A stretch of 64,000 bases of DNA from Ischnura elegans (GCF_921293095.1 NC_060254.1:59566069-59630068), one strand, 5' to 3'. Counted from the first letter of the stretch, positions 44,512 through 55,905 are shown. The notes: a model not told the origin generated them from the letters alone. Program-made: numbers and translations.

Positions 44512-44976
44512 TGTGGTACAGTGATTGCTAGGTCGATTCTGCGTTCAGAAGACTGACGTAGATTCGAATAGAAAAAGCGAGCGGAGGAGAGCTGACGTCG
44601 CCGTGAGACGCCAGAGGTTGCACGGGGAGCAGAGACGCTGCTGCTGCCGTGGGTCGCCGAGATACGACGGAGAGCAGGCCCGCTGCCGTCACTGAGAGGA
44701 GCCGAGATTCGCCGGGGAGCTGAGACGCGGCCGCCGATAGAAAGGACTGCCTAGACGCCGCACCGCCAGGGAGGCCGGATCGCTGCAGAGAGAGAGGCAG
44801 GAGCCAGAGACGACAAGAGGATTCGAGGAGGAGGAGCGCCGCAGACGCCGCAGAGGGGAATCAGCTGTGAGAACAGCTGTCGCAGGATCGCTGACCCATA
44901 GACTACTGGTGAGTCACACTCATTCCTTTCTCCTCACCCTAGTTATTTTGTCGTTCGGTATCTCAAATCCAAGAAA
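44512..44976 (+). other. untranslated leader
   Basis: GC-rich leader with irregular repeats of a CCGAGA(T)-CGCCGGGGAGC(T/A)G-type block and no ATG before the gag start at 44977. It probably contains packaging signals. The splice donor lies at its end. Confidence 0.55.
44905..44914 (+). promoter_or_regulatory. splice donor for env mRNA
   Basis: ACTG|GTGAGT with the intron starting at 44909. It matches the metazoan donor consensus and lies between the leader and gag, where retroviral donors for env are found. Paired with the acceptor at 49260-49261. Confidence 0.6.
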
Positions 44977-47900
44977 ATGGCCGAGAGTAGCAATAGAGCA
45001 GGTTCAAGTGAATACTGCGGAATTATGGAGGCAATTAAATTGATTTCACAGCCTTTCGATGGGGATAAAAGGAAGTTACGGGAATTTATAGATAATGTCG
45101 ATGTGGCATTTGAACTCGTCCATCCCGATAACCACGAAAAACTGTTAAAATTTGTAAAGGCTAAAGTAACTGGCGAGGCCAGGTCGAAATTGATCGTTAG
45201 GGATCTAACAGACACTTGGGATAGAGTAAAAAGTGTTTTGGAGGAAAATTACTCCACTAAAAGAACATTAGACTACTACGCATGTAAGATGTTTAACTCG
45301 AAACAGGGCGTAGCTGAGTCAATAGCTTCGTGGGGAAGTCGCATCGACACGATGCAAACTGAATTGAGAGACGCGGCTAGGAGGGATTTAACAAATGAAG
45401 AAATAAATGGAGCAATTGCTCTCGTCAATCATTTGGCTAAGGCGTGTTTTATACAGGGGCTGAGTAATGATAGGATACAAACCATTGTCAGAAGCCGCGG
45501 AGAGAAAATTCTTCTTTCAACTGCTATTGAAATTGCGCTGGAAGAGGAAAGTGCAATATTATCGCAGAAAGAAAGGGGCAGCAAAGGGTTAATCACAAGC
45601 CCGAATTTTAGGTGCGAAATCTGCAATAAGGTAGGCCACACCTTATCCAAGTGTTATTTGAAGAAAAGCGTAGATGAACCAAGGGGTGTGAGGGCGTTGA
45701 ACGAAATGCGATGTTTCAGTTGCAACCGCCCAGGCCACTTGAAGAGGGACTGCCCAATGCTCAAGAGTGACCCAGATAGTCGCCCCAAGAGTCGAAACGA
45801 GGGACCTAGGGGGTGGAAGAAAAAATGGGAAAACGGGCCGGGAAAAAATGTTGCCTCAGTGAAGAGGGTGAACGCCCTTCAGGCCGACGTCGTAGACACG
45901 GTGTCGTTTTTCGTCAAGGAATGTGAAGGGGAATGCCTTGCTTTCCTTGTGGATTCGGGAGCAGATGTCAGTATAGTAAAGGCATCGTTATTGAAAAGAG
46001 GAACAGATTACTTCCCGAAGGAAAAGATGAAAGTTATGGGAGTGACGGGGGAGATAGTGAGCACTCTAGGTTCCGTGAGTCTCACCCTAATGACGGAGGA
46101 CCGAGAGACTTCCCATAAATTTCAAATCGCAGATGATAATCTTACCCTTAAGCATGATGGGATCTTGGGTAAGGACTTTTTGTGCGAAATGCAGGCGAAA
46201 ATTGATTATGAGAAAAGGATGATAACCATGCAAGACGTAATCGTCAAGTTTGACTCCCGACCAGATGAGAAAATTTGCCCGCCAGCAAGAAGAATGACCC
46301 ACATAACACTACCCGCTAGAAGTGAAGTAATAGTCAAGTGTCATTCAGAGAAAGACGGCGAGGGCATAGTAGAAAAGAGGGAGATTTGCCCAGGAGTACA
46401 CTTGGCGGCATCACTAGCAAACGAGTGCATCACGAGCCTCGTAAATTCGAATGAGGAGGACCTGAAGATAGAGGTACCATGCGTGAAATTGATGCCAATT
46501 AATGGCGATGAAATTAATTGTGAGAGTGATACCTTTAGTTCAAAGGTTGCCAATGAGAAAATTAATCCTAGAGAGGTAAACGCACTCGAAGGATATCAGG
46601 CTGGCTCAGAATTGGAAAGAGAGCAACTCTTGCTGGATTCCTTGAGGATTGGACATTTAAATAAGGAAGAAAAGAATGAGCTCATTAATATATTGGAAAA
46701 ATACCAAGACGTATTTTACCTGCCAGGTGATACCCTTTCGTGCACCAACGCTATAGAGCATGCAATACCGACTCCTCTGATTGATCCCGCCAAACCAATC
46801 AACGTGAAGCCATACAGATTACCTGAGGCACATAAGGAGGAAGTTGACAAGCAAGTGAAGAAAATGCTTCAAGATGGAATTATCGTCCCGAGCAAAAGCG
46901 CGTGGAATTCGCCCATTTTAGTCGTCCCAAAGAAATTGGATGCCTCCGGAGAGAAAAAGTGGAGGATTGCCGTGGACTACAGAAAGCTGAATGACGTCTC
47001 GGTGGGGGATGCTTATCCGCTTCCGAACATTAATGAGATACTTGACCAGCTGGGAAAGGCACGCTACTTTTCCACGCTAGATTTGGCAAGCGGATTCCAT
47101 CAAATCCCCTTGAAAAGAGAAGACAGGGAGAAGACTGCCTTCAGCTGTCCTTACGGGCATTTCAAATTCGTTTGAACCCCGTTCGGTCTAAAAGGGGCGC
47201 CGCCGACATTCCAGCGCTTGATGAATACTGTTTTATCAGGACTACAGGGCATCAAATGTTTCATCTATTTAGATGATATAGTGATTCATGGAAATTCGTT
47301 GCAGAATCACAACGAAAAGCTCAAGGAGATTTTAGATAGATTGAGAGAAAATAACCTGAAATTGCACCCGGATAAGTGTGAGTTCCTGAGAAAAGAGGTG
47401 AATTATCTGGGCCATGTAATATCAGAAGATGGGGTCAAACCTGACCCAGAAAAGGCCAGGAAGTTAAAAGAATTCCCACTGCCTAAAACCACTAAGCAAT
47501 TGAAGGGATTTCTTGGATTTGCGGGATATTACCGCAGATTTATCCCCGAATTCAGTAAGATAGCGAAGCCGCTACATGAGCTGCTCAAGAAAAATGTTAC
47601 ATTTGAATGGGGCCGTAATCAACAGGCGAGTTTTGAAAAATTGAAATTTCTTCTGACCACGGAGCCGATCCTCAAATATCCAGATTTCTCAAAAGAATTC
47701 ATCCTGACGACCGATGCGAGTAATGAAGCATTGGGTTGCGTATTGTCGCAAGGTGAAATTGGGAAGGATTTGCCTGCGGCTTATGCAAGCAGATCCCTCA
47801 ATAAGGCAGAGAAGAACTATTCAACAATAGAGAAGGAGTTGTTGGCTATAATATGGGGGACAAAATATTTTCGACCTTACCTCTACGGTCGGAAATTTAC

Positions 47901-49251
47901 GATTGTAACTGACCACAAGCCCCTCACTTGGATTTTTAACATCCGGGACCCTACGTCAAGATTGATGCTTTGGCGACTCAAGTTGGAAGAGTACGAGTAC
48001 AAAGTGGTGTACAAGAAAGGAAAATTAAACTCCAACGCCGACGCCCTCAGCAGAGTGCACCAGATGTCGCTCCTCGATGAAAGGGAGGAGGAAGACAGCA
48101 CGAGTGAAGATGACGTCACGGAGGATGAAGAGGAGAAGTCAAGGGAGGAATCTGAAGGACCTATGCAGTTGCCCGAGGGGGAAGAAGGAAGAAAAGAAGA
48201 GGACAGGATTTCGGAGGAGAGAAAGAAGAGAATATTGAAAGAATTCCATGATTCGCCGGTGGGAGGCCACCAAGGGATGAAGAGGACGTATGAGAGGATG
48301 AAATTGTTCTTCTCATGGCCGGGAATGAAGGAAGATGTGGAAGAATACATCCGCAGGTGCGTGGCATGCCAGAAGAATAAACTCACGAGAAGGAAGACCA
48401 AAATGCCGATGCAAATAACTTCAACACCCGAGTTTGTCTTCGAGAAATGCAGTTTGGACATCGTGGGCCCGCTACCTGTAACGCAGCGCGGATTTAAATA
48501 TCGTCTCACCTTCCAGGATGAACTCTCAAAGTTCACGTTGGCTATTCCGTTGGAAAGGCAGGACGCCACGTCGATTGCAAAAGCTTTTGTAGAAAAAATC
48601 GTCCTCGTGTATGGTACGCCATTAACCGTACTAACTGATCAGGGAGCAAATTTCCTTAGCGAAGTATTTAAAGAAACGTGCAAAATTTTGAAAATAAGAA
48701 AGATACAAACGACAGCTTTTCACCCGCAGAGCAATGGCAATGGAAAGGAGCCACAGAACGCTTACCGAATACCTCCGTCACTACATCGCTAGTGATCAAT
48801 CCAATTGGGATGAATGGGTCAAATTCGCGGTATTTGTCTTTAATACAACGCCGCATACATGTACGAAGCTCACCCCTCATGAAGTGATGTTCGGTAGGAA
48901 ACCGAATATACCTCGATGCTTTCAGGTGGAGCCAAAGGACAGGTGTTACACATACGACGACTACCTGGCCGACCTCAAATTAAGGATGCAAACCTGCTAT
49001 AAGAAGGCCAGAGAAGGTCTCTTGGAATCAAAAGTCAAGTCAAAAGAGTATTACGATAGGCAGAATTATTTCAAGAAGGGGACAAAGTACTCCTCTATGA
49101 CGAATCTGTTAGAAGAGGGAGGTCGAGGAAGTTATCAACTCAATGGGTTGGACCTTATGAAGTAATTAGCGTAAATGGAGTCAATGTGACTATTAAAATG
49201 AAAAGAAAACTCATGAAGGTTCATGCAAATAGGCTGAAATTATTCTATTGA
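44977..49251 (+). pseudogene. gag-pol: gag-pol polyprotein, broken
   Basis: Gag and Pol share one frame from ATG 44977, without the frameshift many relatives use. Gag ends with two CCHC zinc knuckles (first cysteines at residues 213 and 246). The protease motif VDSGADVS has its Asp at residue 326, and GILGKDFL follows. Reverse transcriptase: DYRKLNDVS and STLDLASGFHQIPL, then an in-frame TGA at 47173-47175, then FIYLDDIVIHG (YLDD, about 47266). RNase H: TTDASNEALG and TDHKPLTWI. Integrase: an HHCC zinc finger (GGHQGMKRTY...CVACQ), LDIVGPLP and LTDQGANF for the first two acidic residues. A one-base frameshift near 48735 falls just before the expected catalytic Glu. A second, in a G-run at about 49077-49081, shifts the integrase C-terminus, whose frame then stays open to the TGA at 49249-49251. 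Inactive as read. Confidence 0.85.
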
Positions 49252-49261
49252 TCCATTGCAG
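49243..49261 (+). promoter_or_regulatory. splice acceptor for env mRNA
   Basis: A pyrimidine-containing stretch ending CCATTGCAG at 49261. The exon would begin at 49262, two bases before the env ATG, so after splicing from 44908 the first AUG is the env start. The intron would be 4353 nt (44909-49261) and removes gag-pol. Confidence 0.6.
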
Positions 49262-49263
49262 GA

Positions 49264-51261
49264 ATGAAAATGGAGGTAGCGCTAGGACTCCTGCTGCTGC
49301 TTACCAGCATTGCTAGCGCCAAGGAGATTGATTTTTCAATTGAGAAAATAGGGGACTCGCCTGGGCTGTACTACGAACACAAAGGGGAGGCACAATTATA
49401 TAGCTCTGAATGGAAAGTTGTTACGTACGTAAATTTGTCAGATATAGATGTTAAGTATGAAAGTCTACTCAAGTATGCTAATAATACGATAAGTTTTTGT
49501 CAAAATTATATTAATAATACGTGGACCAATGTTACAGATTGCACCCAGATGTTGCATTATGTACCAATTAAGATTAAGGACATTAGTAATAAAAAACAAT
49601 TACTTTATCAATTAGCACGTAATCAAGAAAGCCCTCTGAGAATGAAGAGAGGTGCTCTTAATTTTATAGGGGAATTAAGCAAGGTTTTGTTCGGAACGAT
49701 GGACGAGGCAGATGCAAAATATTACACTGAAAAGATTAATAGATTGGAAACTGAACAGACTGGTATATTAAAACTAACCAGGGAACAAATGACCATAGTG
49801 AAAGCCACATTAAGGACGGTAAACTCAACCATTAGGGAGGTACAAGAGAACGAAGACGCGCTGTTAAGAAACTTAAAACTTGTAGAGGATCACTTGGATC
49901 AAAAGGACGGAGAGTTAAAGGGCAAAATCCGTCTATTGACAGTCACATTAATTCTTGAAAAACACATGATGCAACTTAACCGCATCATTCATGAATTCGA
50001 ACAGGATTACGAGTTGATAGTGAGCGCAATAGTGAATGCTCAACAGGGAATATTGCAACCACACGTAATTACTCCGGTACAAATAATTGAGATGATGAAA
50101 AGGAGCAGGGATGAGATACCTAATGACTTATCCCTTCCATTCCCTATGAGTGTGGCATACAGTAGTGCCTTATTAAATGTTATTGAATTTGATGTGTTTA
50201 TTAACCAAAATGTTCTAGTGTATGTGATTAAGGTACCATTAACAGATCACATAAAGTTTAATGTTTATCAAGTGTTTCCATTTCCTATAAGAACTGAATT
50301 GAATGCTTTTAAGTTTTTATTTATTTAACCAGAGAAACCATACATTTTTATGGATATTGCAAAAAGGTATTATTCTAAGCTTACTGAGAGTGATTTATCT
50401 AAGTGTAAGAAAATTAATATGTATTGGAGGGTATGTAAACAAGTGTATCCTATTCTGTCTACGCACTTGCATGAAGAATGCGAAGCCAAGATGCTTCAGC
50501 CAATTAGAAAAATTCCATCTGATTGTTCCGTGAGAGTAGCCATACTCAACCAAACGCTTTGGATTCAACTGGACAATAATGAATGGTTATATGTGTCCGC
50601 GAGACCAGAATCCATTACCATTTTGTGTGAAAAACAAGACCCAGTGGACGTGCATATTAACGGAACTGGAAAGCTAAGGTTAATTAAGAAGTGTAAAGGC
50701 TACGGACCGAAAGTTTTAATCCAATCACAGTTTGTGTTCAACTCTAACTACAGCAACAAGGACGTGATTCCGCCGTTGAGTTTGTCATATGACTGTTGTC
50801 TTGATGGGAATGTTGTAGAAACAGTGAATTCTATGAAAATTGATACTCACCTGAATCATATTGTGAATAATATGGAGGACTTAAAATACGCAAGTCATAA
50901 GGTGCAAGAGGTAGAGAACTTATTGTCTGAAGAAGAATGGAAGCAAAAACAGACCGAGAGAGTATATAATCTCTCATTGATGTCAATTATTGGATTAATT
51001 GTAATTGTATTAATTTTGTGTTGCTATTGCTGTAAATGTTGTAAGGTCTATTTCCCAAGGTTTCTAAGGTCTTGTGAAAACGGTGACTCATGCACTAGTA
51101 TTGTATTCAGACCTAAAATTGTTAACAAGGTACACACTTCCAACGAGGTCATGGAAGATAATAAGGACCAATGTGAAGAAGGGGTTTGTTTGAATGAAAT
51201 AATGTCTTCTCCAGGACCACGCCGTCGCCCAGGGTCGAGAAGCGCTGTCCCTAAGCGTTAA
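49264..51261 (+). pseudogene. env: envelope glycoprotein (errantivirus/F-protein type), broken
   Basis: A 666-codon reading frame from ATG 49264 to the TAA at 51259-51261, interrupted by one in-frame TAA at 50326-50328. It has a hydrophobic signal peptide at residues 1-18 and several N-glycosylation sites (NLS, NNT). A furin-type site RMKR (residues 126-129) is followed by GALNFIGELSKVLFG, a fusion-peptide region like that of errantivirus Env and baculovirus F proteins. A coiled-coil-like segment follows (about 150-230). The second half has a cysteine-containing ectodomain, a membrane anchor of about 23 residues (50971-51039) and a cysteine-rich cytoplasmic start CCYCCKCCK. As a membrane fusion protein it would mediate entry; the stop truncates it before the anchor. 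Confidence 0.8.
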
Positions 51262-51308
51262 GCTTAAGATGTCGAGAAAGCAACTAGGTAATTGTTGCTT
51301 TCTCTCAG

Positions 51309-51320
51309 CATGGGGGGAGG
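51309..51320 (+). other. polypurine tract
   Basis: A purine run TGGGGGGAGG ends exactly at the first base of the 3' LTR (51321), as needed to prime plus-strand DNA synthesis. Confidence 0.8.
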
Positions 51321-51924
51321 TGTCATGCATTGCACAACGGACCCACCACAGCGGACCAGATGCCTGTCCAGAAAACCATTAAGGGCTGCATTGGGCCACT
51401 ATCAGCTGTTTTGGAAGAGTGATAGTTAAATGTACCACTCTCACTTCTTTAAAAGGGTTCTAGATACCCTCACTGCTTTTAAAGGGTAATAGATGCACTC
51501 TGTTTTAAAAGGGTCATAGATAGTTTCACTGCTTTTAGACGGGGGATTGATAAGTGCAGTTTAAAAGGATTGTGGCAGATGGTTTGCCACAAGAACAACT
51601 TAAAAGGCCCATTTTGGGAGAAGCTCTCCCTCTCCCCTTCCCCTGCCTCAGAAACGTATACTGATCCCCCCCTTCTCTAGAAATAAGAGTATATAAACCC
51701 TTGCATCCATGGACCTCGCGGGAAGAGACCAAGCTCGCTGCCGGAGCCTACGCTACTCCAGGGTTCTGGAGTCTGTAAGATTTTCATAAATAAAATCTCT
51801 TTCCCACTAGCATCACTCTGAATTTCAATTCTTAAGTACCAGCAACCCTCTCAGAGAGTTGATCTAGCCACTCGGATCGATCTCTCCGTTTCAGTCGTGT
51901 GTACCGAAGAGTCGGGACATAACA
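51321..51924 (+). repeat. 3' LTR
   Basis: 604 bp, identical in length to the 5' LTR with two substitutions seen. TATA-like box at 51690-51697, AATAAA at 51789-51794, end CATAACA at 51924, followed by the right GGGT duplication (51925-51928). Confidence 0.9.
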
Positions 51925-52912
51925 GGGTGACCCCCCCTTGTGTGGTTTTCTTTTGTGTCTTCTTCCCCCCCCGGGCTCCCCTTTTCTTCCTCTTCTTCTG
52001 TGAAGTGATAGTTGAGTCACTTCCGTGGTCACTGGTGTCCTCATCGCTTTCACTTTTTCCTGTATCTCCTTTTTCTGTTTCCTTTTCTTCTATCCTTGCG
52101 TCCGTGGGTTGTCTCTGTTTCTGAGGTGCATTGGGTTCATTCCCCTCTCCCCTTTGAGCAGCTACGCTCTCAGGGGCCCCGGTGGCCTCACCCCCCCCCA
52201 AAGTTTCAGTTTATTTCCTCACCTCTTCTTCGATTTCAGTTAATTATTTACCTACATTTGCGTCTTCTGTTATCATATCCTCCCCTCTTAAAGTTTGAGC
52301 ATACGATTGTCTGCCCCTCGTTAGAAGTAAGGGGCAGGCAACCCTCATATGCCCAGGTTCACCACACCTGGAGCAGGTTGGCTTCTGACCTGTATAGAAA
52401 ATTGCCGCCCGATATTTAGCGACTTGTATATAGGACGGTATGTCCTTCTCCAATTCCATCTTCACAGTCCTGCCACCCGTATAGGTGCCTTGGAGGGTGT
52501 TGGGTCCCACCCACCTGTTCATATGGTAATCAAGGATTTTTCCGTAGGGCTCCAGAGCCTTGATCACTTCTTCCCTCGGTACTTCCAAATTCAGGAGGTG
52601 GATCTTCACTATTGTGGCCCTTTTGCTGGCTGATGTTACCAACACCTTATGGTTTTTCCAGTGGCGCCAACAGCCCCCCGCTAACACTTCTTCCATTCTC
52701 TCTTCTGTTTTCAGTTTCACAAATATTGTTCGTCTTTGGTTCGTGATTATAACTCCTATGGCTTCATTTGTCGTGATCCCGAGCTCCGTCATGATAAATT
52801 GATGGATCTCAAGGGGTCCTGGGGCGTCTTGATTTCTGTCAAATTCCAGTGCTAAGGTATTAACTTTTGGGTATTCCATGGTATCTTCAGGTAATTCAAT
52901 TATTTTCAACAC
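51925..52912 (-). pseudogene. LINE ORF1, 5' part (CCHC RNA-binding protein)
   Basis: From ATG 52912 on the minus strand. After about 60 residues comes RRTIFVKLKTEERMEEVLAG, an RRM-like fold continuing VKIHLLNLEVPREEVIKALE. A zinc knuckle with CSRCGEPGHMRVAC follows at about residues 191-204. This arrangement is like Tx1-group ORF1 proteins, which coat element RNA. In-frame TAA codons at 52244-52246 and 52211-52213 break the frame; it then continues with a Lys/Glu/Ser-rich stretch into the LTR insertion. With 43410-43873 the full frame is 484 codons including the final stop. Confidence 0.75.
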
Positions 52913-53170
52913 GTGAAGTTCGAAAAATCAATGTTTTCGTGCCGCAGCACGAAAACGAAACAAAACACGCTCTAAAGCGCACTTGGAAAGTTCGCTCTCA
53001 CTCACTGGGCCCGATTCAATTCAGGCTCCCGGCGATCGCGCGGGCGGTCGCCGGGGCAAGGTCCGCGTTCGCACTCGGTAAAGAAATTCGAGGAGTTCGC
53101 TCAACACACAACCTTCTCCGCCGAGTATTCAACGTGGCATCCGTATCGATGTGTACCGTAATTATGTGAA
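52913..53170 (-). promoter_or_regulatory. LINE 5' region, GC-rich
   Basis: A CpG-rich block (53020-53110, with GGCGATCGCGCGGGCGGTCG) directly upstream of the LINE ORF1 start. In LINEs the 5' UTR carries an internal promoter, so this is its likely place. The 5' boundary is a guess. Confidence 0.4.
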
Positions 53171-55019
53171 AATAGCAATTATATATTTGCAATGCATAAG
53201 TCATATTGCTGTTTTCATATGGATGAAAATTGTTGCAGATCATATCGAGCGCATTCTTCTATTTCCGATATTCCTTTGCGTCAGAACATATTGAGCTATT
53301 ATCCAGAGTGAAGATTACACAAAAATTTCGAAAACATTACCAGCACAAAACGTATTGCATTGTCCACGAGGGCTAGGGTATCACGACAATTAACTAGCAT
53401 GAGATATTTTTCTCACTTAACTGAGTCACCTCATAATTAACTTCAATCTCCATTTAGTAGGAATGTAGCAAGGACTTATGATGTTAATGGCCACCGGCTT
53501 CACTTCTTTAGGTCTATTCGCTACGGCAGTTGAGCGCATGCGCAAACCGTCTGGTAAGCCTCTGTACGCGCCAATTTCAAACCTAGCGTCCTACTCGCGG
53601 ATAATTTTGTTTCCTTTGAGGGCATTTAAAGACATAAACCTACATTCATTAGAATGATGGAAATTTTAGATGAATAAAATTAATATTATTCGACCAAAAA
53701 TGAGCAGTGAGCACGATGAGGTCTTACTATGCCGCAAAATGCGCCCGGACATTATTCCAGCTAAGATCTAAGTGTTTCGTTGGAATCTCTCCATGATACC
53801 GTGGTTGGTGGAATAAACATAATTGCTTCATGAATACCTTTATACTCCAATACCTTTATTATGCACAATCGTGTCGTGATCGCCACGATCAAGGAGGGAG
53901 ACTCGAGTGGCTGCGTCTCCCGGAATCGGGTTTAGGGCACCAAAGAATTGAAATTCACGCGAATCAATCACAGAGAGTTTAATGACTTAGGTTGGTTATG
54001 AGTTTTACAATTATCTGCGACGGGCAGCACACCCCGTCGCTCTCGTGTCTTCCCACCGACCGCCCCGAATTCCCGCGCTCGTGTCGTCAGGGCACAGGTC
54101 AACGCCTCCAAGACCAGGGGAAGGGTGGCTTCACTCCACCCACCCCGGGAAATGAGCAACCCATCCCCGTCAGCAAGACAATAACCTTATGTCCAGAAAA
54201 TCCAGACGTTTATGACTGGTCGAGGAGACGCTGGCCCCAAAGGCCTCGACGACCGACGACCCAAATTTATGAACCCTTGCCCTCGACAATCCGGTGACGA
54301 GACGACAGCACCGCGCTCAAAGGATCGTCACGCTACCCTGGGATAAGACACACAATGCACACCGGATACATCCGACCCTTAGTCGTACACACTACAAAAA
54401 AACAAACACACAATATGACACACATTCATTACAATCGTTCTGATCTTTCCAAAGAAATATGTAGGCGCTGATAGCTGGAATGTGTAGGGTTTTACTGGCT
54501 GATGAAAATAAACAAAAGTAGGGCATTTGAAGGGAAAAAAGGCAAAACATTCCGAAAATAAAGTACTGTAAGACATAAAGTTATTTCGGCAGTGAAATAA
54601 TTAGAACGAAACAGCAAAATACAAAATTAACACCGTTATTTAAGTTAACTTTTCATTGTTCATTCTTCTGAGAATAGGAAGCTTGCTTCATTAGTGCTAA
54701 ACACTGCCTGAATAGACTTAAATGCTTCAGTAGTTTAGGAGGTGTCAAAAAAAAGCATTTCGGACTCATGTTATCTGGAACAAAACAATCAATTGAACGG
54801 AGATTTGTGGCTAAAAAAAGTGGAGATGTGAAAATTTATCTAATCGTTCGATCCCGCGGTTGACAATCCCGAAGGAAAACTGATATCATAAGGTTTTTCC
54901 GAACTTTCAGCACAATGAAATGACAGTCAACTTCAAAGTCAGCTTCCGAAGTAATACAGTCAGGTAAAACGCATGCTTAACACCCTCGCTGGGATCATCG
55001 ATTGCAGATGTATCAGTTG
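53171..55019. other. interval without recognised genes
   Basis: Holds the palindrome GCGCATGCGC at 53534-53543 and a GC-richer block at 53880-54310 whose frames (53968-54159 minus, 53992-54297 plus) show no domain. The rest is AT-rich. Confidence 0.35.
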
Positions 55020-55253
55020 CATTTGTGTATTTATTTTATTTTTTTTATTTTTATCTATTTTATTCTCAAACCACCGGATACAGCTCTTAATGGCCATTTT
55101 ACACCGGGGTGTTCAACAAATGTAACAAGTAAACGTACTCAAACGACCATGCCCTGGACCGGGGAAAACCTACCCAGGCGGGACTCGAACCCGCGACCTC
55201 TTGTTTGGCAGGCGAGAACGTTACCCCGCCGCCACCGAGGCCGGCAAGTAGGA
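55020..55253 (-). repeat. tRNA-derived SINE A copy, minus
   Basis: Minus strand GCCGGCCTCGGTGGCGGCGG, CTCGCCTGCCAAACAAGAGG, TCGCGGGTTCGAGTCCCGCC (box B), then GGTAGGTTTTCCCCGGTCCA, and a tail ending in AATAAAATAGATAAAAATAA-type A/T-rich sequence. The best-preserved head of the family together with 55684. Confidence 0.75.
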
Positions 55254-55683
55254 AAGGGGAAAGAAGTAAGATCAGTCGCTTGGTAAAAGAGGAGAAATAC
55301 GTTTTTCATGCTAAAATATGTATGGCTGCCAAGCTAAATCGTGGGGAGCTCGTTTGGCCGCAGACTTGGTGATAATGCGTGTTTTATCCCGTCACCCGCA
55401 AGTTTAATGAAGCGTCAACTTTTTTTCTCGGGGTAAAAGAGGGTCAAGTTGGTTAATTTGGATCAACGTAGTGTCTTTCGTATGGTTTCATTGACAGTCG
55501 AAACGAGGACAAGGTTGGAATATCCCCGCAGGCTTCTCAAACATTTTATTCCGATGAATATTAATGGTGAGCGATATAAAAAGCAATTTTCTTAGAATTT
55601 TAGGTAAAGTGAATGCAAAGTAGCGACTACATTGCAATTTCAACTTGTTACGTGGCCTTTTCTTTCCCTTTCCTTTACTTTTT

Positions 55684-55905
55684 GACGGCCTCGGTGGCGG
55701 CGGGGTAAAGTCCTCGACTGCCAAACCTAAGGTCGCGGGTTCGAATCCCGCCCGGGTAAGTTACCCTTATCCAGGGCATGGGCGTGTGTGAATGTCCTTC
55801 ACTTGATAATTGATAATTCCCCATTGTAAAGGACTATATTGTAAAGTATTGTTTGCGGTGTAATGTGCTGTTTATGGGGTAATGGTAATAAATAAATTTG
55901 TATCA
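55684..55905 (+). repeat. tRNA-derived SINE A copy, plus
   Basis: ACGGCCTCGGTGGCGGCGGG, CTCGACTGCCAAACCTAAGG, TCGCGGGTTCGAATCCCGCC (box B GGTTCGAATCC), CCAGGGCATGG, and a tail TAATGGTAATAAATAAATTT. It forms an inverted pair with the copy at 55020-55253, 430 bp away. Confidence 0.75.

Larger units (their letters stand above)
43878..51924 (+). mobile_element. errantivirus-like Ty3/gypsy retroelement with env, 8047 bp
   Basis: Order: 604-bp LTR, primer-binding site, untranslated leader, gag-pol in one frame, env, polypurine tract, 604-bp LTR. The LTRs have equal length and differ at only two positions seen (44301/51744 and 44475/51918), so integration is recent. A GGGT duplication flanks the element, and it sits antisense in ORF1 of an L1/Tx1-like LINE. 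Coding breaks: an in-frame TGA in RT, two single-base frameshifts in and after the integrase core, and an in-frame TAA in env. An env gene with a furin-type site and membrane anchor places it with insect endogenous retroviruses (errantiviruses), outside the known Drosophila lineages as far as I can tell. Confidence 0.9.
39300..53170 (-). mobile_element. L1/Tx1-like LINE, split by an LTR element
   Basis: On the minus strand: a GC-rich 5' region (53170-52913), ORF1 (52912-51925 continued at 43877-43410), an inter-ORF region and ORF2 (42598-39407). The LTR element 43878-51924 interrupts ORF1. Removing it together with one GGGT duplication keeps the ORF1 frame. Without the insertion the LINE would be about 5.8 kb. 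Exact ends and target duplication were not found; the 3' boundary near 39300 is approximate. Two in-frame stops are seen in each ORF, with no frameshift, so decay is modest. Confidence 0.75.

Noticed and set aside
47883..48569. Minus-strand open frame of 228 codons
   Set aside because: Antisense of RNase H/integrase of the LTR element.
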